Made by a program: the position numbers and the translations under genes
In this document: positions 18,174 through 28,515 of the stretch, one piece after another
Layout of the letters: each line of letters opens with the position of its first letter
Position numbering within the stretch: position 1 is the first letter of the stretch
Notes under the pieces: generated by a model
Databases searched by the model: none
What the model saw: the letters and a program-made list of their open reading frames with translations, nothing else
Told to the model about the DNA's origin: nothing
Source of the DNA: Streptomyces cupreus
GTDB lineage: Bacteria; Actinomycetota; Actinomycetes; Streptomycetales; Streptomycetaceae
Direction of reading: 5' to 3'
Assembly (NCBI RefSeq): GCF_014257025.1
Contig: NZ_JACMSF010000009.1
Span: 62,001-126,000 of the forward strand
DNA length: 64,000 bases

Positions 18174-18598
18174 CGTGCCACCCGCGTACACGTCCCGCTG
18201 CTTCGCCGATCAATTCCTCCGACTCCTCGCAACACCTGCTCCTCAGTGACCTGGTCCATCACCGCATGCCACCGTCGGTGCGCGGCGCACTCCTGCGCTG
18301 CGTGCCTCCTCATCCCACCCAGCCGATCCACACGGTGTGGATCAGCGACCTGGAGCCCGAGCGTCTCCATCCCGGCTCCATCCTGCTCAGCTGGGAGCCC
18401 AGCCTCGGAGACGGAATGGATGTGACCGCTCACCTCCGTCTGGCCTCGGCAGAGGTCCTCCTCGCCAGCTGGCCGGACCTCCACGGCGACTGGACCGCCG
18501 TCGTACACCCCACCCTTCACGAGGTCATTGGGCTTCACACCGCGCTGTCCATCGCCACCGACGCGCTCCACGTCGCCAACCACCTGGCGACCCGCTGA
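18170..18598 (+). CDS. Hypothetical protein
   Basis: A 142-residue protein translationally coupled (ATGA) to the 74-residue gene. The middle contains paired beta-type segments (HTVWISDLEPERLHPGSILLSWEP, DWTAVVHPTLHEVIGL) and the end is helical. No membrane segment or known motif. It is the last gene of the left accessory string, followed by a terminator-like hairpin. Confidence 0.55.
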   Translation: MTCHPRTRPAASPINSSDSSQHLLLSDLVHHRMPPSVRGALLRCVPPHPTQPIHTVWISDLEPERLHPGSILLSWEPSLGDGMDVTAHLRLASAEVLLASWPDLHGDWTAVVHPTLHEVIGLHTALSIATDALHVANHLATR

Positions 18599-18623
18599 CG
18601 ATCCGCTCGCCACGAACTTCCGA

Positions 18624-18648
18624 GGGCTCCCCCAAGATGGGGCAGCCC
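18624..18648 (+). terminator. Hairpin after the accessory gene string
   Basis: GGGCTCCCC and GGGGCAGCCC can pair around an AAGAT loop with one mismatch, 25 bp after the stop of the last gene. There is no T-run, as is usual in high-GC genomes. Confidence 0.45.
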
Positions 18649-18855
18649 TAGTGGCGTTGGGACATCGCAGTCCTGTCTCGGACGACCGAGTGCCTTCTTG
18701 CCCCTGAGTGGGCTAGTACTGTCTGTAGTACGTGCGGAAGTTCCAAGGCAGAGTCACGAACCGCATGAGGCGGGCCGCGGAGTTCCGCAGCCGCGCGGAA
18801 CAGGCCCGGGGCTTCCGCCTCTGGCATCAGGCCGAAGGCGCCTAGTCCAGTGAAC

Positions 18856-20124
18856 TCACTTGTCGGGTCCGGCAAGCTCTTCGGTCAGGGTTCGGAGCAT
18901 TTCAAGGCTCGGTGCCGCCTGGTGGAGGGTTTGGGAGCTTCTGCCACTGGCTTCCGCGAGCTGTCCCAGGCGTTCGTCCAGCTTCTTCACAGCACGGGAC
19001 TGAGCCACGGCGTCGCCGAGGAGCAGTGCGCCAGCACCAACGGCGATAGAAGTCGCGGGGAGCGAGATCGAGGTTCCACGAAGTCGACCTAGGGTCACGG
19101 ACTTTCCTGCCAGCGCTTTCGCGGTGGCCGAAGCAGTTGCCGCGATTACTGTGTCTACCGCCGAAGACGGCAAGCTCACGTTCTTCGAGGCGGGCCGGAA
19201 CTGGGCACGGATGCTCTCGTCAAGCCGGCCGAGCCGGCCATGGACGTCCTCGATCTCAGTACGGAGCTCCGCGGTGGACTGAGTGATGCGCTCGGCCAGC
19301 GTCCTGGCCACGTCAGGCTTCTTCTTGTGATACTCGAAGGCGATCTCGGCGAGTCCGAACTGGACCGTGGCCGCGTAGCACTTCGCCATCAGATCGAGGT
19401 ACAGCATCGCCTCTTCCACCGCCTCCTCACTCAGGCTCTTCTCCGCCTTACGTGGGGACCTCTGCTCGGCGTTCTCCAGCCTCGAGACCGCATCCTGGAG
19501 ATGGTGAAGGCACTTGTGCCTCGCATCACCCAGGCTGTTCCTTGCGACCGAGAAGTCGCTCGCCTCGACGCCGCGCTCGCCGTGAGCACGTAGCCGCGCG
19601 ACCAGATCCTCGACCTGCTCGACGGCATTCTCGACAGCACCGGTCTGGTCGGTCCGCAGGTGCTCGCGGATCTCGTCCAGCCCCTGCCGGATGGCCTTGA
19701 TATCCCGGGCCATCTCGGCCGTCTGCGCTTGAGCCGCGATGGCACCCAAGATGGCCGCCCCACCTGACATGGCGGCGACACCCGTGGCGGGACGGATACG
19801 CATCAGACGCGTCACTCGGCCTCGGTCGCTACGGATAGCGCTCTGGATCCAACCCCCTCCCTCGGTGATCACTTTGCCGACCCTCATCACCTCGCGAGAG
19901 GTCTGGTCGAGTTCGACCAGACGGGCGGTCAGACGCTGAGACTCAATGAAGGACCGGACCGCAGGGTCCAGTGTCCGCACGAGAGCCGCCCATTCGCCGG
20001 AGGTGAGGTCGGCAACCCAGCGCCCCCAACGTGAACGCTTCGTCTCGGAGGGGGCACCGATCACGACGGCTCGGTCCTCCGCCACACGGACGACGATCTC
20101 TTCGGACTCATCGCTCAGCGACAC
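18856..20124 (-). CDS. Coiled-coil protein with two hydrophobic hairpins
   Basis: A 422-residue protein of unknown family. It is dominated by long helices: about residues 50-110, 130-250 (DIKAIRQGLDEIREHL, VEQVEDLVARLRAHGE, DAVSRLENAEQ) and 270-320 (LAERITQSTAELRTEIEDV). Two short Ala/Gly-rich hydrophobic segments are visible, near 115-135 (GVAAMSGGAAILGAIAAQAQ) and near 360-380 (SIAVGAGALLLGDAVAQ). This resembles the architecture of soluble proteins that can insert helical hairpins in membranes, but that is only a resemblance. Monocistronic, with a gap on both sides. Confidence 0.55.
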   Translation of the reverse strand: MSLSDESEEIVVRVAEDRAVVIGAPSETKRSRWGRWVADLTSGEWAALVRTLDPAVRSFIESQRLTARLVELDQTSREVMRVGKVITEGGGWIQSAIRSDRGRVTRLMRIRPATGVAAMSGGAAILGAIAAQAQTAEMARDIKAIRQGLDEIREHLRTDQTGAVENAVEQVEDLVARLRAHGERGVEASDFSVARNSLGDARHKCLHHLQDAVSRLENAEQRSPRKAEKSLSEEAVEEAMLYLDLMAKCYAATVQFGLAEIAFEYHKKKPDVARTLAERITQSTAELRTEIEDVHGRLGRLDESIRAQFRPASKNVSLPSSAVDTVIAATASATAKALAGKSVTLGRLRGTSISLPATSIAVGAGALLLGDAVAQSRAVKKLDERLGQLAEASGRSSQTLHQAAPSLEMLRTLTEELAGPDK

Positions 20125-20498
20125 TTCGTGCAGCCCCCTCGACCGGACTCGACACCCCGGCCGATTGTAGGGCTGGGCCCCGACATATTTCGGGCAAACG
20201 AATCAGCATCACCACCTCACGCACCGCCACCCCCCTGTGGCTGCTGCTCTCTCCCCTCACTCGAATTCCCGAAACCTCTTGAGCTTTCGGAGGGGCACCC
20301 GCTGACCTGCGCAAACACCGGCCGGGCGGGTTCGCCTATCCCCCGACGGGCGGCCACTGGAGGGGCTCGAAATGGTGACCCCTGCAACGCAACGTGGCGT
20401 GAGCGAGAAGGGCATCCGTTGGGGTGGACGCCCTCTCCGCTGCCGCAGCCTGACCAAGCCGGTGAACCTAATCGGTCAAAAGCACTAGCCCGCACGGT
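20125..20498. other. Intergenic region, no gene seen
   Basis: About 370 bp between the coiled-coil gene and the RIO kinase. I see no convincing reading frame or strong hairpin. The left part must hold the promoter of the coiled-coil gene. Confidence 0.5.
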
Positions 20499-21437
20499 TC
20501 AGAAGGCGTGCGCCATCAGCTCCACGAACAGCGTGTGCTCGTCGACCTCGAGGCCCCGCGAGCGGAACCAGCGGCAGATGTTGGCGCAGTCCCGCTGGAG
20601 GAAGGTCATCCCGTTGAGGTTGCCGACCAGGTCGACGATCTGTGGCAGGTCGATGATGACCAGCCGCTCGCCCGCCGCCAGGATGTTGTACGCCGAGAGG
20701 TCGCCGTGCACGAGGCCGCTCTGCACCATCGTCGCGAGCGCATCGGTGAGTTGCTCGAAGTAGGCCGCCAGCAGTTCGGGTGAGGGTCGGGTCTGGGCGA
20801 GCCGGGGCGCGGTCGCTAAGGCGCCGTCCTCGTCGACGACGGTGATCCACTCCATCAGGATCTCGGTGCCGTCGATCTGGACCGGGTAGGGAACCGGCAG
20901 CCCGAGGTTCCAGAGCCGCACCAGCGCACCCCACTCGGACACCGCCCACTCGCCGGCCGCGACCTGCCGACCGAAGGTGCTCTTCCGCTTGATGGCCCGC
21001 TCGTCACGTGAGCGCTTCATCGAGCGGCCCTCGGTGTAGGACGCGGCGCGGTGGAAGGTCCGGCGCTCGGGAGAGCGGTACCGCTTCGCCGCCATGACCA
21101 CGCCGGCGGCGGGGTCAAGCGGGTCGGCGCGCTCGACGAGGTGGACGTCGGCCTCCTTGCCGGTCTTTAGGACGCCGAGCTCCGTGTCGATCGCGCCCTG
21201 CGAGGTCACCACCCAGTCCGGTAGCGGCTCGGGGCCTCGGCAGAGGGGTTCGACGCTGAGCCAGGTCGACCAGCGCTGGCCGTCCTCGAGGTCGTCGTAG
21301 GAACGGAAGTCGAAGACGAACCGGTCGTCGACGTCGCCCAGGTCGTCCGGCGGCGCGACGTAGCGGTAGGGGTCGGTGATGAAGTCGTCAGGAAATGCCG
21401 GGTGCTGAGAGTGCTGCGAGAGATCGTCGCGAGACAT
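20499..21437 (-). CDS. RIO-type serine protein kinase
   Basis: A 312-residue RIO1/RIO-like kinase. Visible motifs: the flexible loop (GVLKTGKEADVHLVE), the ATP-binding lysine (VVMAAKRYRS), the RIO-specific insertion (RAIKRKSTFGRQV), the catalytic loop HGDLSAYNIL and the metal-binding IIDLPQ (Asp). All key residues are present, so it is probably active. RIO kinases act as cytoplasmic ATPase/kinases tied to ribosome maturation in archaea and eukaryotes; in actinomycetes their substrate is unknown. It stands alone, with no operon partner. Confidence 0.9.
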   Translation of the reverse strand: MSRDDLSQHSQHPAFPDDFITDPYRYVAPPDDLGDVDDRFVFDFRSYDDLEDGQRWSTWLSVEPLCRGPEPLPDWVVTSQGAIDTELGVLKTGKEADVHLVERADPLDPAAGVVMAAKRYRSPERRTFHRAASYTEGRSMKRSRDERAIKRKSTFGRQVAAGEWAVSEWGALVRLWNLGLPVPYPVQIDGTEILMEWITVVDEDGALATAPRLAQTRPSPELLAAYFEQLTDALATMVQSGLVHGDLSAYNILAAGERLVIIDLPQIVDLVGNLNGMTFLQRDCANICRWFRSRGLEVDEHTLFVELMAHAF

Positions 21438-21635
21438 CGCTGGAGGTGCTCCATGAGGCGAGAGGGAGTCGGTCTGCGGGCAGGCCGAGGACAGTCGTAG
21501 TCACGGTCGTGCCTCCTCTCGTGGAGCACTGGGCAGCTCCCGGTGTCTCGCCCATGGTGAGGGCGGACACGGGGAGCGGCAACCGAATAAAGTGGGCCCG
21601 CGTTGAGGGGCCCAGCGGTGCCGTAGGTTTCCGGA

Positions 21636-21912
21636 GTGATCCTCCGTACCGGGCTCGTCCCGCCCCTGCTTGGGCTGACGCTGGCCTGGTCGTTGCCGGC
21701 CGGACCCGCGGTGGCCGAGCGGGCCCCGACGCCCGGTGCGAGCGGGATGGGAGACCCGTGCTTCCCACAGGACGGCAACGGCGGCATCGACGTGCTGCAC
21801 TAGGACGTCCGGGACGGCTACTCCTTCCGCACCGGACGGCTGCTCGGCCGGACCGTCCTCGATGTGCGCGCCACCCAGGACCTGTCGCGCTTCGACCTCG
21901 ACTTCCTGCTGC
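21636..21912 (+). pseudogene. M1-family metallopeptidase, 5' fragment with stop
   Basis: A GTG start gives a Sec-type signal peptide (LLGLTLAWSLPAGPAVA) and then the N-terminal segment of secreted Streptomyces M1 aminopeptidase-like proteins (GNGGIDVLH, DVRDGYSFRTGRL, ATQDLSRFDLDF). A TAG at 21801-21803 interrupts the frame where these proteins have HYD. Homology stops at about 21912, where a transposase fragment begins. No HExxH active site remains. Confidence 0.75.
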
Positions 21913-22010
21913 AGGTTCTGCTCGTTGCCATCCGGCAGCCAAGCAGCCATCGCCTGGATCGACTTGCGTCGCCCATCCAGCATCAACCCGCGCAGATAGC
22001 AGTCGCCTTG
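21913..22010 (-). pseudogene. IS701-type transposase fragment
   Basis: On the minus strand these bases encode YLRGLMLDGRRKSIQAMAAWL followed by PDGNEQNLQQ, the signature N-terminal block of IS701-family DDE transposases. Only about 33 codons remain, wedged between the M1 peptidase fragment and an IS5-type fragment. Confidence 0.7.
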
Positions 22011-22318
22011 TTGCGGTTGGCAGCCTGGTCCTTCTTCTCCGGGATGACCGCCTTGATGCGGCGTTTGCGCAGGTGGGCGCGGTGGGCGTGGGAGGAGTAG
22101 GCCTTGTCGCCCCGCCACGGCGGTGGGCCGGGTGCGGGGACGGCTGACCGGCAGACGGACCCGCACGTTGTTCAGTACCGGGATGGACTGAGGGCTGTCG
22201 GCGGCCTGCCCGGCGGTCAGGACGATCGCCATCGGCCGACAGCGCCGGTCGGCGGCCAGGTGAATCTCGGAGGTCAAACCCGCCGCGGGACCGGCCGCTC
22301 CCCGGCACTCGGGACATC
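22011..22318 (-). pseudogene. IS5-type transposase fragment
   Basis: The minus strand encodes a central piece of an IS5-family transposase: LTSEIHLAADRRCRPMAIV, LTAGQAADSPQSIPVLNNV, and in another frame a KRRIKAVIPEKKDQ-like block. There is at least one frameshift, and both termini are missing. Confidence 0.7.
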
Positions 22319-22330
22319 GTGCGCTTCAGC

Positions 22331-25300
22331 TCACGGCCGTCGGCTGTTCCGCAGCGGCGAGCACTGATAGCGCAGCCCCTTGCCCACGATCCGGAACCGC
22401 TCGCGACCGGCCGCCGAGAACGGGTTGGGCAGCTCGAACACCTGACGGTGCTCCGGGTCCAGAGCGGCGGTGATCAGCAGGATCCGGTACCGACCGCCAC
22501 GCGCGTGGGTGCGCGCGGCATCCACCTCGGACGGCCCGAGCTCGAACTCCACGCGCTCGCCGACGGGTTCGCTCAGCGCCTTCACCTCGTACAACCGTGT
22601 GGTGTCACGCCAGGCGACCTCGAAGTCATACCCCAGGCTGTCCGATGCCTCCCGGTCGCCGTTGATGACCGCGGCGTACCCCGACCGCCAGCGCACCTCG
22701 GGGTAATGGCGCTGGAGCCAGGCCCGTGCCACGACCTCCCCGACCAGACCGATGGCCGACCGCTGGTCCTCACTCACCTGGTGCAGACGGGCCACGACCA
22801 CCCGCGACGTGCCGGAACTCCCACCCCGCCCGAGCTGGGGCACCGGCGCGACCGTGTCCAGGCGTACCTTGCCGGACTGGGCGAGGAACGCCTCGTCGAC
22901 AGTCCTGGAGGCTAGGTCCGCGATGGCGGAGAAGTGGTCGCGTCCCACGGCGACCTCCTTCTCGCCGATCATGATCGTGGCCGGGCCCACCCCGCGTGAT
23001 CCGGCGGTGCCCTGCGCCAGTCCGGTCCGGGGCGCCAGGTCGGCGGGGGTGAGGCCGAGGAGCCCCGCGTCGGCGGTGAGCGGCATGCCGGTCGGCCAGC
23101 CCACACCGCGCCGCACCACGTCGAGCAGTTGTCCCTCGCTCAGCTCGATGAGGTCGCTCAGACCGGAGCCATCGAGGAAGGTCCGCGCCTCCAGCAGGGG
23201 CGCGCCCTGCCAGCCGGTCGGTACGGGTGCTCCGCGCCGGCGGCACCAGGCGGACACCAGCCGGGCCAGCGCCGGAACCAGGGGGTCCAGTGCGGCGGTG
23301 TTGAGTTCGCGGAGCCGGTCGACGGGCGGGAGATCGGTGGTTCGGCCGAGATCGTCGTCGGCGCCGTGCGAACGCAGCCAGGCCTGAGCCCTGGCCCGCA
23401 TCTCGTCCTCGGGCGGGGTGACGAACCGGGGCAGCCAGTCGGGGTCCGGCAGCAGGTCGTGGAGTCGACGGGCCCCGGCGTACGCGGAGAGGTCCGCGCC
23501 GTCGCGGGCCGCCGCCACGTACCGTTCCCGCAGCCGGTCCACCAGGGTGCCGGCGTGGCCGCGTACGAAGTCACCGAAGGCCTGCTCGTGGAGATCGGGG
23601 TGGGAGTAGGGGGCGTAGCCGGGGCCGAGCGTGGTGAGCGCCTCGTTGAACCGCTGGAAGTCCAGGCCCAGTTCGTCGCGGAGTTCGGCCGGTGTGGTGC
23701 AGGAGCGGGCGAAGGCGACGAGTTCGGCGGCCGGCACGGTCAGCGAGACGGTGAACCGGCCGACGATCTGGACGAGTTCGTCCTCGCCTGCCGCGCGGTC
23801 GAGCGCCCGCGCCGCTTCCTCGTCCCATGCGGGGCCGAGGAGACAGCACAGGGCCGGGCGCAGCAGCCGTACCGTGTCGTGCACGTCTCCCGTGAGATTG
23901 CGTCTGATCTCGGCGACCTTGGCCTCGGTCGTGTCCAGTGCCATCGCCAGGGTGCGGTCGTCGATCCTTTCAGGATCATGGGTGTCGAGCTGCCGTTCCA
24001 GCTTGACCAGGACCAGCTCCAGCGCGTCCTGCAGCCCCGGCCTGCCCAGCAGTTGGGCGAGCGCGGACGTGCACGCCTGCAGTTCGTCCCAGCCCTCCTC
24101 GCTGTGCCAGACGACGACCGTGGGATGGTCGGCGTCCGGCAGCGGCAGCGCGCGGGTGGTGGGCGGTGGTTCGGTGAGCACGCCCGAGATGACGACCTCC
24201 ACAGCGTCGGCCCGGACGACGCGCACGGTGCGCAGCCGCTCCAGCAGAGCCCGCACACCGCGCTCGCTGCGGCGCAGGAACGACCCGGACTTCAGTTCCA
24301 CGGCCAAAGCCACCACCGTGACGAGCCATTCCCTGCCGTCGATGAGCGTGTCGGCGTGTCCGGTCGGCGTGATCGGTTCGCCGTCGCGGTCGCGGACCTG
24401 CACATCGGTCGCCGACGTGCGCAGGGTACGGATGCCGTGCGCGTCGGCCATCTCCACGATGGCGTCCCCGCTCTCCGGTCCGGCGACCAGGACGGGATGG
24501 CCCGCCAGTTCGACGAGTGCCTCCTTCAGCGGCGCCTGCTCGTCGCAGACGTGCACGGGCACGTCCTCGGCCGTCGGTACGAAGGTGCCGAGGGCGTTGC
24601 CGCGACTGACCACGAGCCGTACCTCCTCGCCGGTGAGCCACGGCCAGCGGGTGTTCTGCGCGAGGTGCGACCACGCCCGCCCGTAGTGCTTCTTGAAGGA
24701 GACGCTGAGGTGCGTCGGCACGTCTCCCCGGTGGAGGATCTCGCCGAGGTGCTTGACGGCCGCTCCGGCGTGCCGAGGGGCCTCCCAGCTCCGCAGCCCG
24801 CACCGGCGGAGCCTCGCGGCCGCAGCCTTGTCGGTGAGAAGCCGCCGGGTCGGCAGCGGCAACGAGGGGACGAAGCCGGGTAGTTCCCCGTCGGTGCTGA
24901 ACCACGCCTCGCCGGGGGTGACGAAGGCCGGGCCGTCCGACTCGGCGTCCTCCACCGGAAGCCAGGCCGTGCGGCGGAGGAAGGACGCGAACGGTGTGGG
25001 CCAGGAGTGCTCGTCCCTCTTATGCGGGTGCTCGGGCCGGTACACGGTGACGTCGAAGACCTCGTCGCCCCAGGTGCGGAACCCCAGGATGAGCAGTTCG
25101 GCGAACTCCCGCCGTGTGGTGGGGCCGAGGTCCGCCACCTCGGTCGCTCCCGGGAGATGGGCCAGTGGCCGCTGGAACGCGTAGGGCGTCCACGGGTGGG
25201 CGAACTTGGTCCACCGGGACCGTACGTCCGCCGTCCACACAGGCCCCAAGTCGTCGCCGAGGCCGAACCGCTGGGCCAGGACACGGGGTGCCAGATCGTT

Positions 25301-27632
25301 CCCCTGCTGGGCTCCCAGGCGGTCCCCGACAACGGACAGCCGCAGTCCGTCGACCACGCCGACGGCCGTGAGGAATTCGAGGTACGCCTCCCGGTCCCGG
25401 ACCGGCGCGGGCCAGTCGTCGGGGCCGCTGATCCAGTGCCGCCGCTGGTCCGCCAGCTCGGGGATCCGGGAACCGCCCGCTTTGAGGAACCTCTCCAGCC
25501 GCTGCGCGCCTTCGGTGCCCCAGCCCGGTGAGTACGAGCAGCGTGCCGCCCTCGCCCAGCCGCCGTCTGCGAGCGGCACCCGGAAGGGGATCCGCGACAG
25601 TCGGTCGCGCTGCCCCGGCGTGAGCGCCGGGAACTGCCGCAGGGCGAAGGTGAGGGCGTCGCGGCTGAGGGCCTCCGAGGGCCGTGCCCCGAGCAGGTCG
25701 TGCAGCGCGTCGAGGACCTGGTCCAGCTGGTAGGAGCGGACCAGCCCGCCCCGCAGCAGGAAGTCCCGTCCGGGGCTCTCCCAGGTGATGTCGGGGTGGG
25801 TGAAGGCGATACGGCGGCGCAGCGCCTTGAGATCGCCGGGGACGCGGGTGCCGGCGTCGTCGTGCTCGTCCCCGGGGTGGAAGAAGACGGTGCCCTCCAT
25901 CTGGCCCTTCCTTCCCTGCTCCGCCGCACCGCCGAGCGCAGGCCGCAGGCCGCCGTCCTGGTCGAGGACGATCCGCCGGCCCCGCAGCACGGTGTGCTGG
26001 CCGGTGAAGGCCTGGGCCAGGTCGTTGTAAAAGTCCGCCCAGCGCGGGCTCGGCGACTCGCTACCTTCTGCCCGGATCTCCTCGGCCACCGCCTCAGCCC
26101 AGTCGGCGGTCCTGACCAGCGGAGGACGCAGGGCCCGGGAGACGACCGCCTTGGCCAGCCGGTCGGCGCGGGCGTGCCGGACCTGGCCCTGCGGAGGCGG
26201 CCAGCAGATGGGCTCCGGCCCGGGCGAGCGCCCCGGCGGTGAGGACGCGCCAAGGGCGTCGGCCGTCCGGCCAGGCGTAGGTGTCCCGCAGGGTGCCCCA
26301 GGACTCCCCGCCCTCCAGGGGGAGGAACGGCTCGACGGCGAGCCGCCCGTCCACCGCCTTGCCGAGGCGGGCCGGGGTGTCCCAGCACATGAGGTCGAGG
26401 ACGAGGTCCCCGGCACGGGCGTGCGGGGTCTCGGTACGCAGGCGTCTGGCCGATTCCGCGCAGAGAACCGCCAGTTGGTCGAGCAGCAGATCGTTGAGGG
26501 CCACCGCCTCGCTGATGTCGAGCCGGGCGAGCTTGGTGAAGAACGGCGCGTGGGCGTGGCCCGGGAACGGCGCGGAGGACGCCTCCGACATCGGGATGAA
26601 GGTGTACATCCGGCCGTTCCGCGACAGCGGCCGGTCCAGTCGGAGCGCGACACCTACCCACGCCTCGCCCTGCCAGTCCAGCCATTTCGCGTCGATCCCG
26701 TGGACGTCGACGCTGCGCTCGATCGCCACGCGCAGCGCCTCGGCGTCCAGGGTCCGCCGTGCCAGCAGATACCGCCCGGCATCACCGAGGTCGACCTCGC
26801 TGATCCAGTCCGCGGTCCGGGACGCGACCAGGTCGCAGGGGCGTTGGGCACGTGACAGCACATGTCGTGTGCCGCCCTCGGCCCCGTCACGGATCTCCAC
26901 GACCAGTTCCCGTACGCGGTCGAGGAAGAGCAGCAGGGGCGCCTCGTCGTCCACCACGTTCTCGGCCTGCGCCACGACGAGGCTCCAGGCGTGGTCGTTG
27001 CGCAGCGGCAGTCGTACGACGGTCGCGTAGCCGTCCGTGGCGAGTTCCTTGAGCACGGGGTCAGCGGCCTCGGCGGGCACCGGCAGTGCCAGCGGGGAGA
27101 CGTCCTTGATCACCCGGGCGGCGAGGGCCGGGTCGTTGACGACGGCGTGGATGTCGTCCGGTCGGGCGAAACGGAAGCAATAGCCGTCGAACGAGTCGGA
27201 GGCGGGCGACGCCTTGGAGTAGATCTCCGGCCAGTCGGTCAGCTGCAGCACACTGCGGAAGCCGAGCCCCTTGTTGCCGATGCCCTCACCGGCTCCCTTG
27301 CTGGAGAGGGCCAATTCGGTGATGGCCTTGAAGTTCTCCACGGTGAATCCGCTGCCTTCGTTGGCGACATACAGGACACCGCCGCCGTCCTGGTGGCGCG
27401 TGGCCAGCACAGCGATCCTGCCGGTGCCCCCCGCGGCCAGGGCATCGTGTCCGTTCTGGATGAGCTCCAGGATCGTGCGGCCCTCGTACTCCTGGGCCGT
27501 GTCCTCGCTGACGGACTTCAGGCTCTCGGCGAAGCGCCAGTCTCCTCCCGCTCCGTCGAAGATCTCGATCCGCCGGCGTGTCAGGGCGGTGATCGCGTCC
27601 CCGAACCCCACCCCTGATCCGCTGCCTTTCAT
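22331..27632 (-). pseudogene. NO VEIN-like protein (sacsin-type ATPase plus DUF3883), frameshifted
   Basis: The N-terminal part (from about 27632) has a GHKL ATPase fold as in sacsin and plant NO VEIN: ELIQNGHDAL, YVANEGSGFT and GAGEGIGNKGLGFRSV. The frame then changes once, near 26180-26205 (LTAGALARAGAHLL, then PQGQVRHARADRLAKAVV), and continues for about 1290 codons to a DUF3883 (NO VEIN C-terminal) domain at 22400-22760 (GLVGEVVARAWLQ, SLGYDFEVAW, LYEVKAL), which has a nuclease-like core. Repaired, the protein is about 1770 residues. Such proteins are often found near bacterial defence genes, and I infer a defence role. Start uncertain: ATG 27632, 27701 or an upstream codon up to 27761. 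Confidence 0.8.
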
Positions 27633-28005
27633 CGGTGTGATGGCCGTTCCCCCCTCGCTGAACCGGCATGCCTGTGCGTGCCTGCCGGGAATCGTGCTCA
27701 TCAGTGTGTCCGGAAGGGGGCACCAGCCACGTTTTCCGGCCAATTCCTTGACAGCCCACATGTCGATGCGAGAGGGGGTGGGGCCCGCTCGGTCCCCTGC
27801 GACGTCCGGGCACCCTCAGATGTGGTGAACGGCGGGACGACCGAAAGAAGCTCGTCGGCAGCCCGAATTGTCAGAGGCGAGTGCTAGGGGCTGTCTGCGG
27901 TTGTGATCAAACGCGGGTTAAGCGAGAGCTGGTCGTTCTCAGGGAACCTCATGAGCCTGAGTGCATGCGCCACCGGGCGGCGTCTACGGCGCCTGGTCGC
28001 AGGCC
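27633..28005. other. Intergenic region
   Basis: About 370 bp that holds alternative upstream starts for the NO VEIN-like gene (to 27761). I see no separate gene or strong repeat. It marks the boundary between that gene and the mobilization module. Confidence 0.45.
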
Positions 28006-28515
28006 CTATTCGGGCCTGGGCTCGGTCAGATAGACGCCGACGAGCGTGCCGTCGTAGCCCGCGGCCTGGGCCGCAGCCTCCAGGCTCGGGTAGTCCTGCC
28101 CTCCGACGTCGATCATCGCCTCGTAGTCCGCTCGGGTCAGTTCGCACTCGACCCACTGATGCGCGCAGCGGCAGCGGATGCTGATCTCGTTGCGGTCGCA
28201 GACGACCATCCAGTCGCGCCGAGCGCCGCACTGCGGGCACATCACGGGGATACCGGTGATGACGATTTCCTCGGGATGGGTGGTGGCCCGGAGACCGATG
28301 TTGCCGTCGCCGAGCCGCATCTCCTGCTGGAGCCGCAGCAGAGGATCGTCGCCGAGGGCCGTCTCCGGCAGAACGGTTCTCTGAGGATGGAGGCCTTCGC
28401 TGAGGATCTGCATCGTCTCCTTCTCCATATCAACCAGCCCTAACAGGCGCTGGCGGTCGGTGTCCAGCTCTTTGTGCTGCTCAGCGCATCGGTCCTCGGG
28501 AGCGAGGGGCGACAT
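28006..28515 (-). CDS. Zinc-ribbon protein downstream of the relaxase
   Basis: A 169-residue protein with a helical first half (HKELDTDRQRLLGLVDMEKE) and a metal-binding-like ribbon: Cys93 and Cys96 (CPQCG), then Cys115 and Cys117 (RCRCAHQW). ATG 28515 overlaps the 3' end of the relaxase gene by 35 bp, so the two are co-transcribed. Zinc-ribbon proteins in this position could assist DNA processing, but no function is established. Confidence 0.6.
   Translation of the reverse strand: MSPLAPEDRCAEQHKELDTDRQRLLGLVDMEKETMQILSEGLHPQRTVLPETALGDDPLLRLQQEMRLGDGNIGLRATTHPEEIVITGIPVMCPQCGARRDWMVVCDRNEISIRCRCAHQWVECELTRADYEAMIDVGGQDYPSLEAAAQAAGYDGTLVGVYLTEPRPE

Noticed and set aside
21446..21530. Imperfect inverted repeat upstream of the RIO kinase
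   Set aside because: Arms pair only with a bulge and there is no leader peptide or downstream structure to support an attenuator or riboswitch.
23129..24883. Long plus-strand frame opposite the NO VEIN-like gene
   Set aside because: Composition is Gly/Arg/Val-rich without domain patterns; it is the high-GC antisense shadow of a gene with clear motifs.
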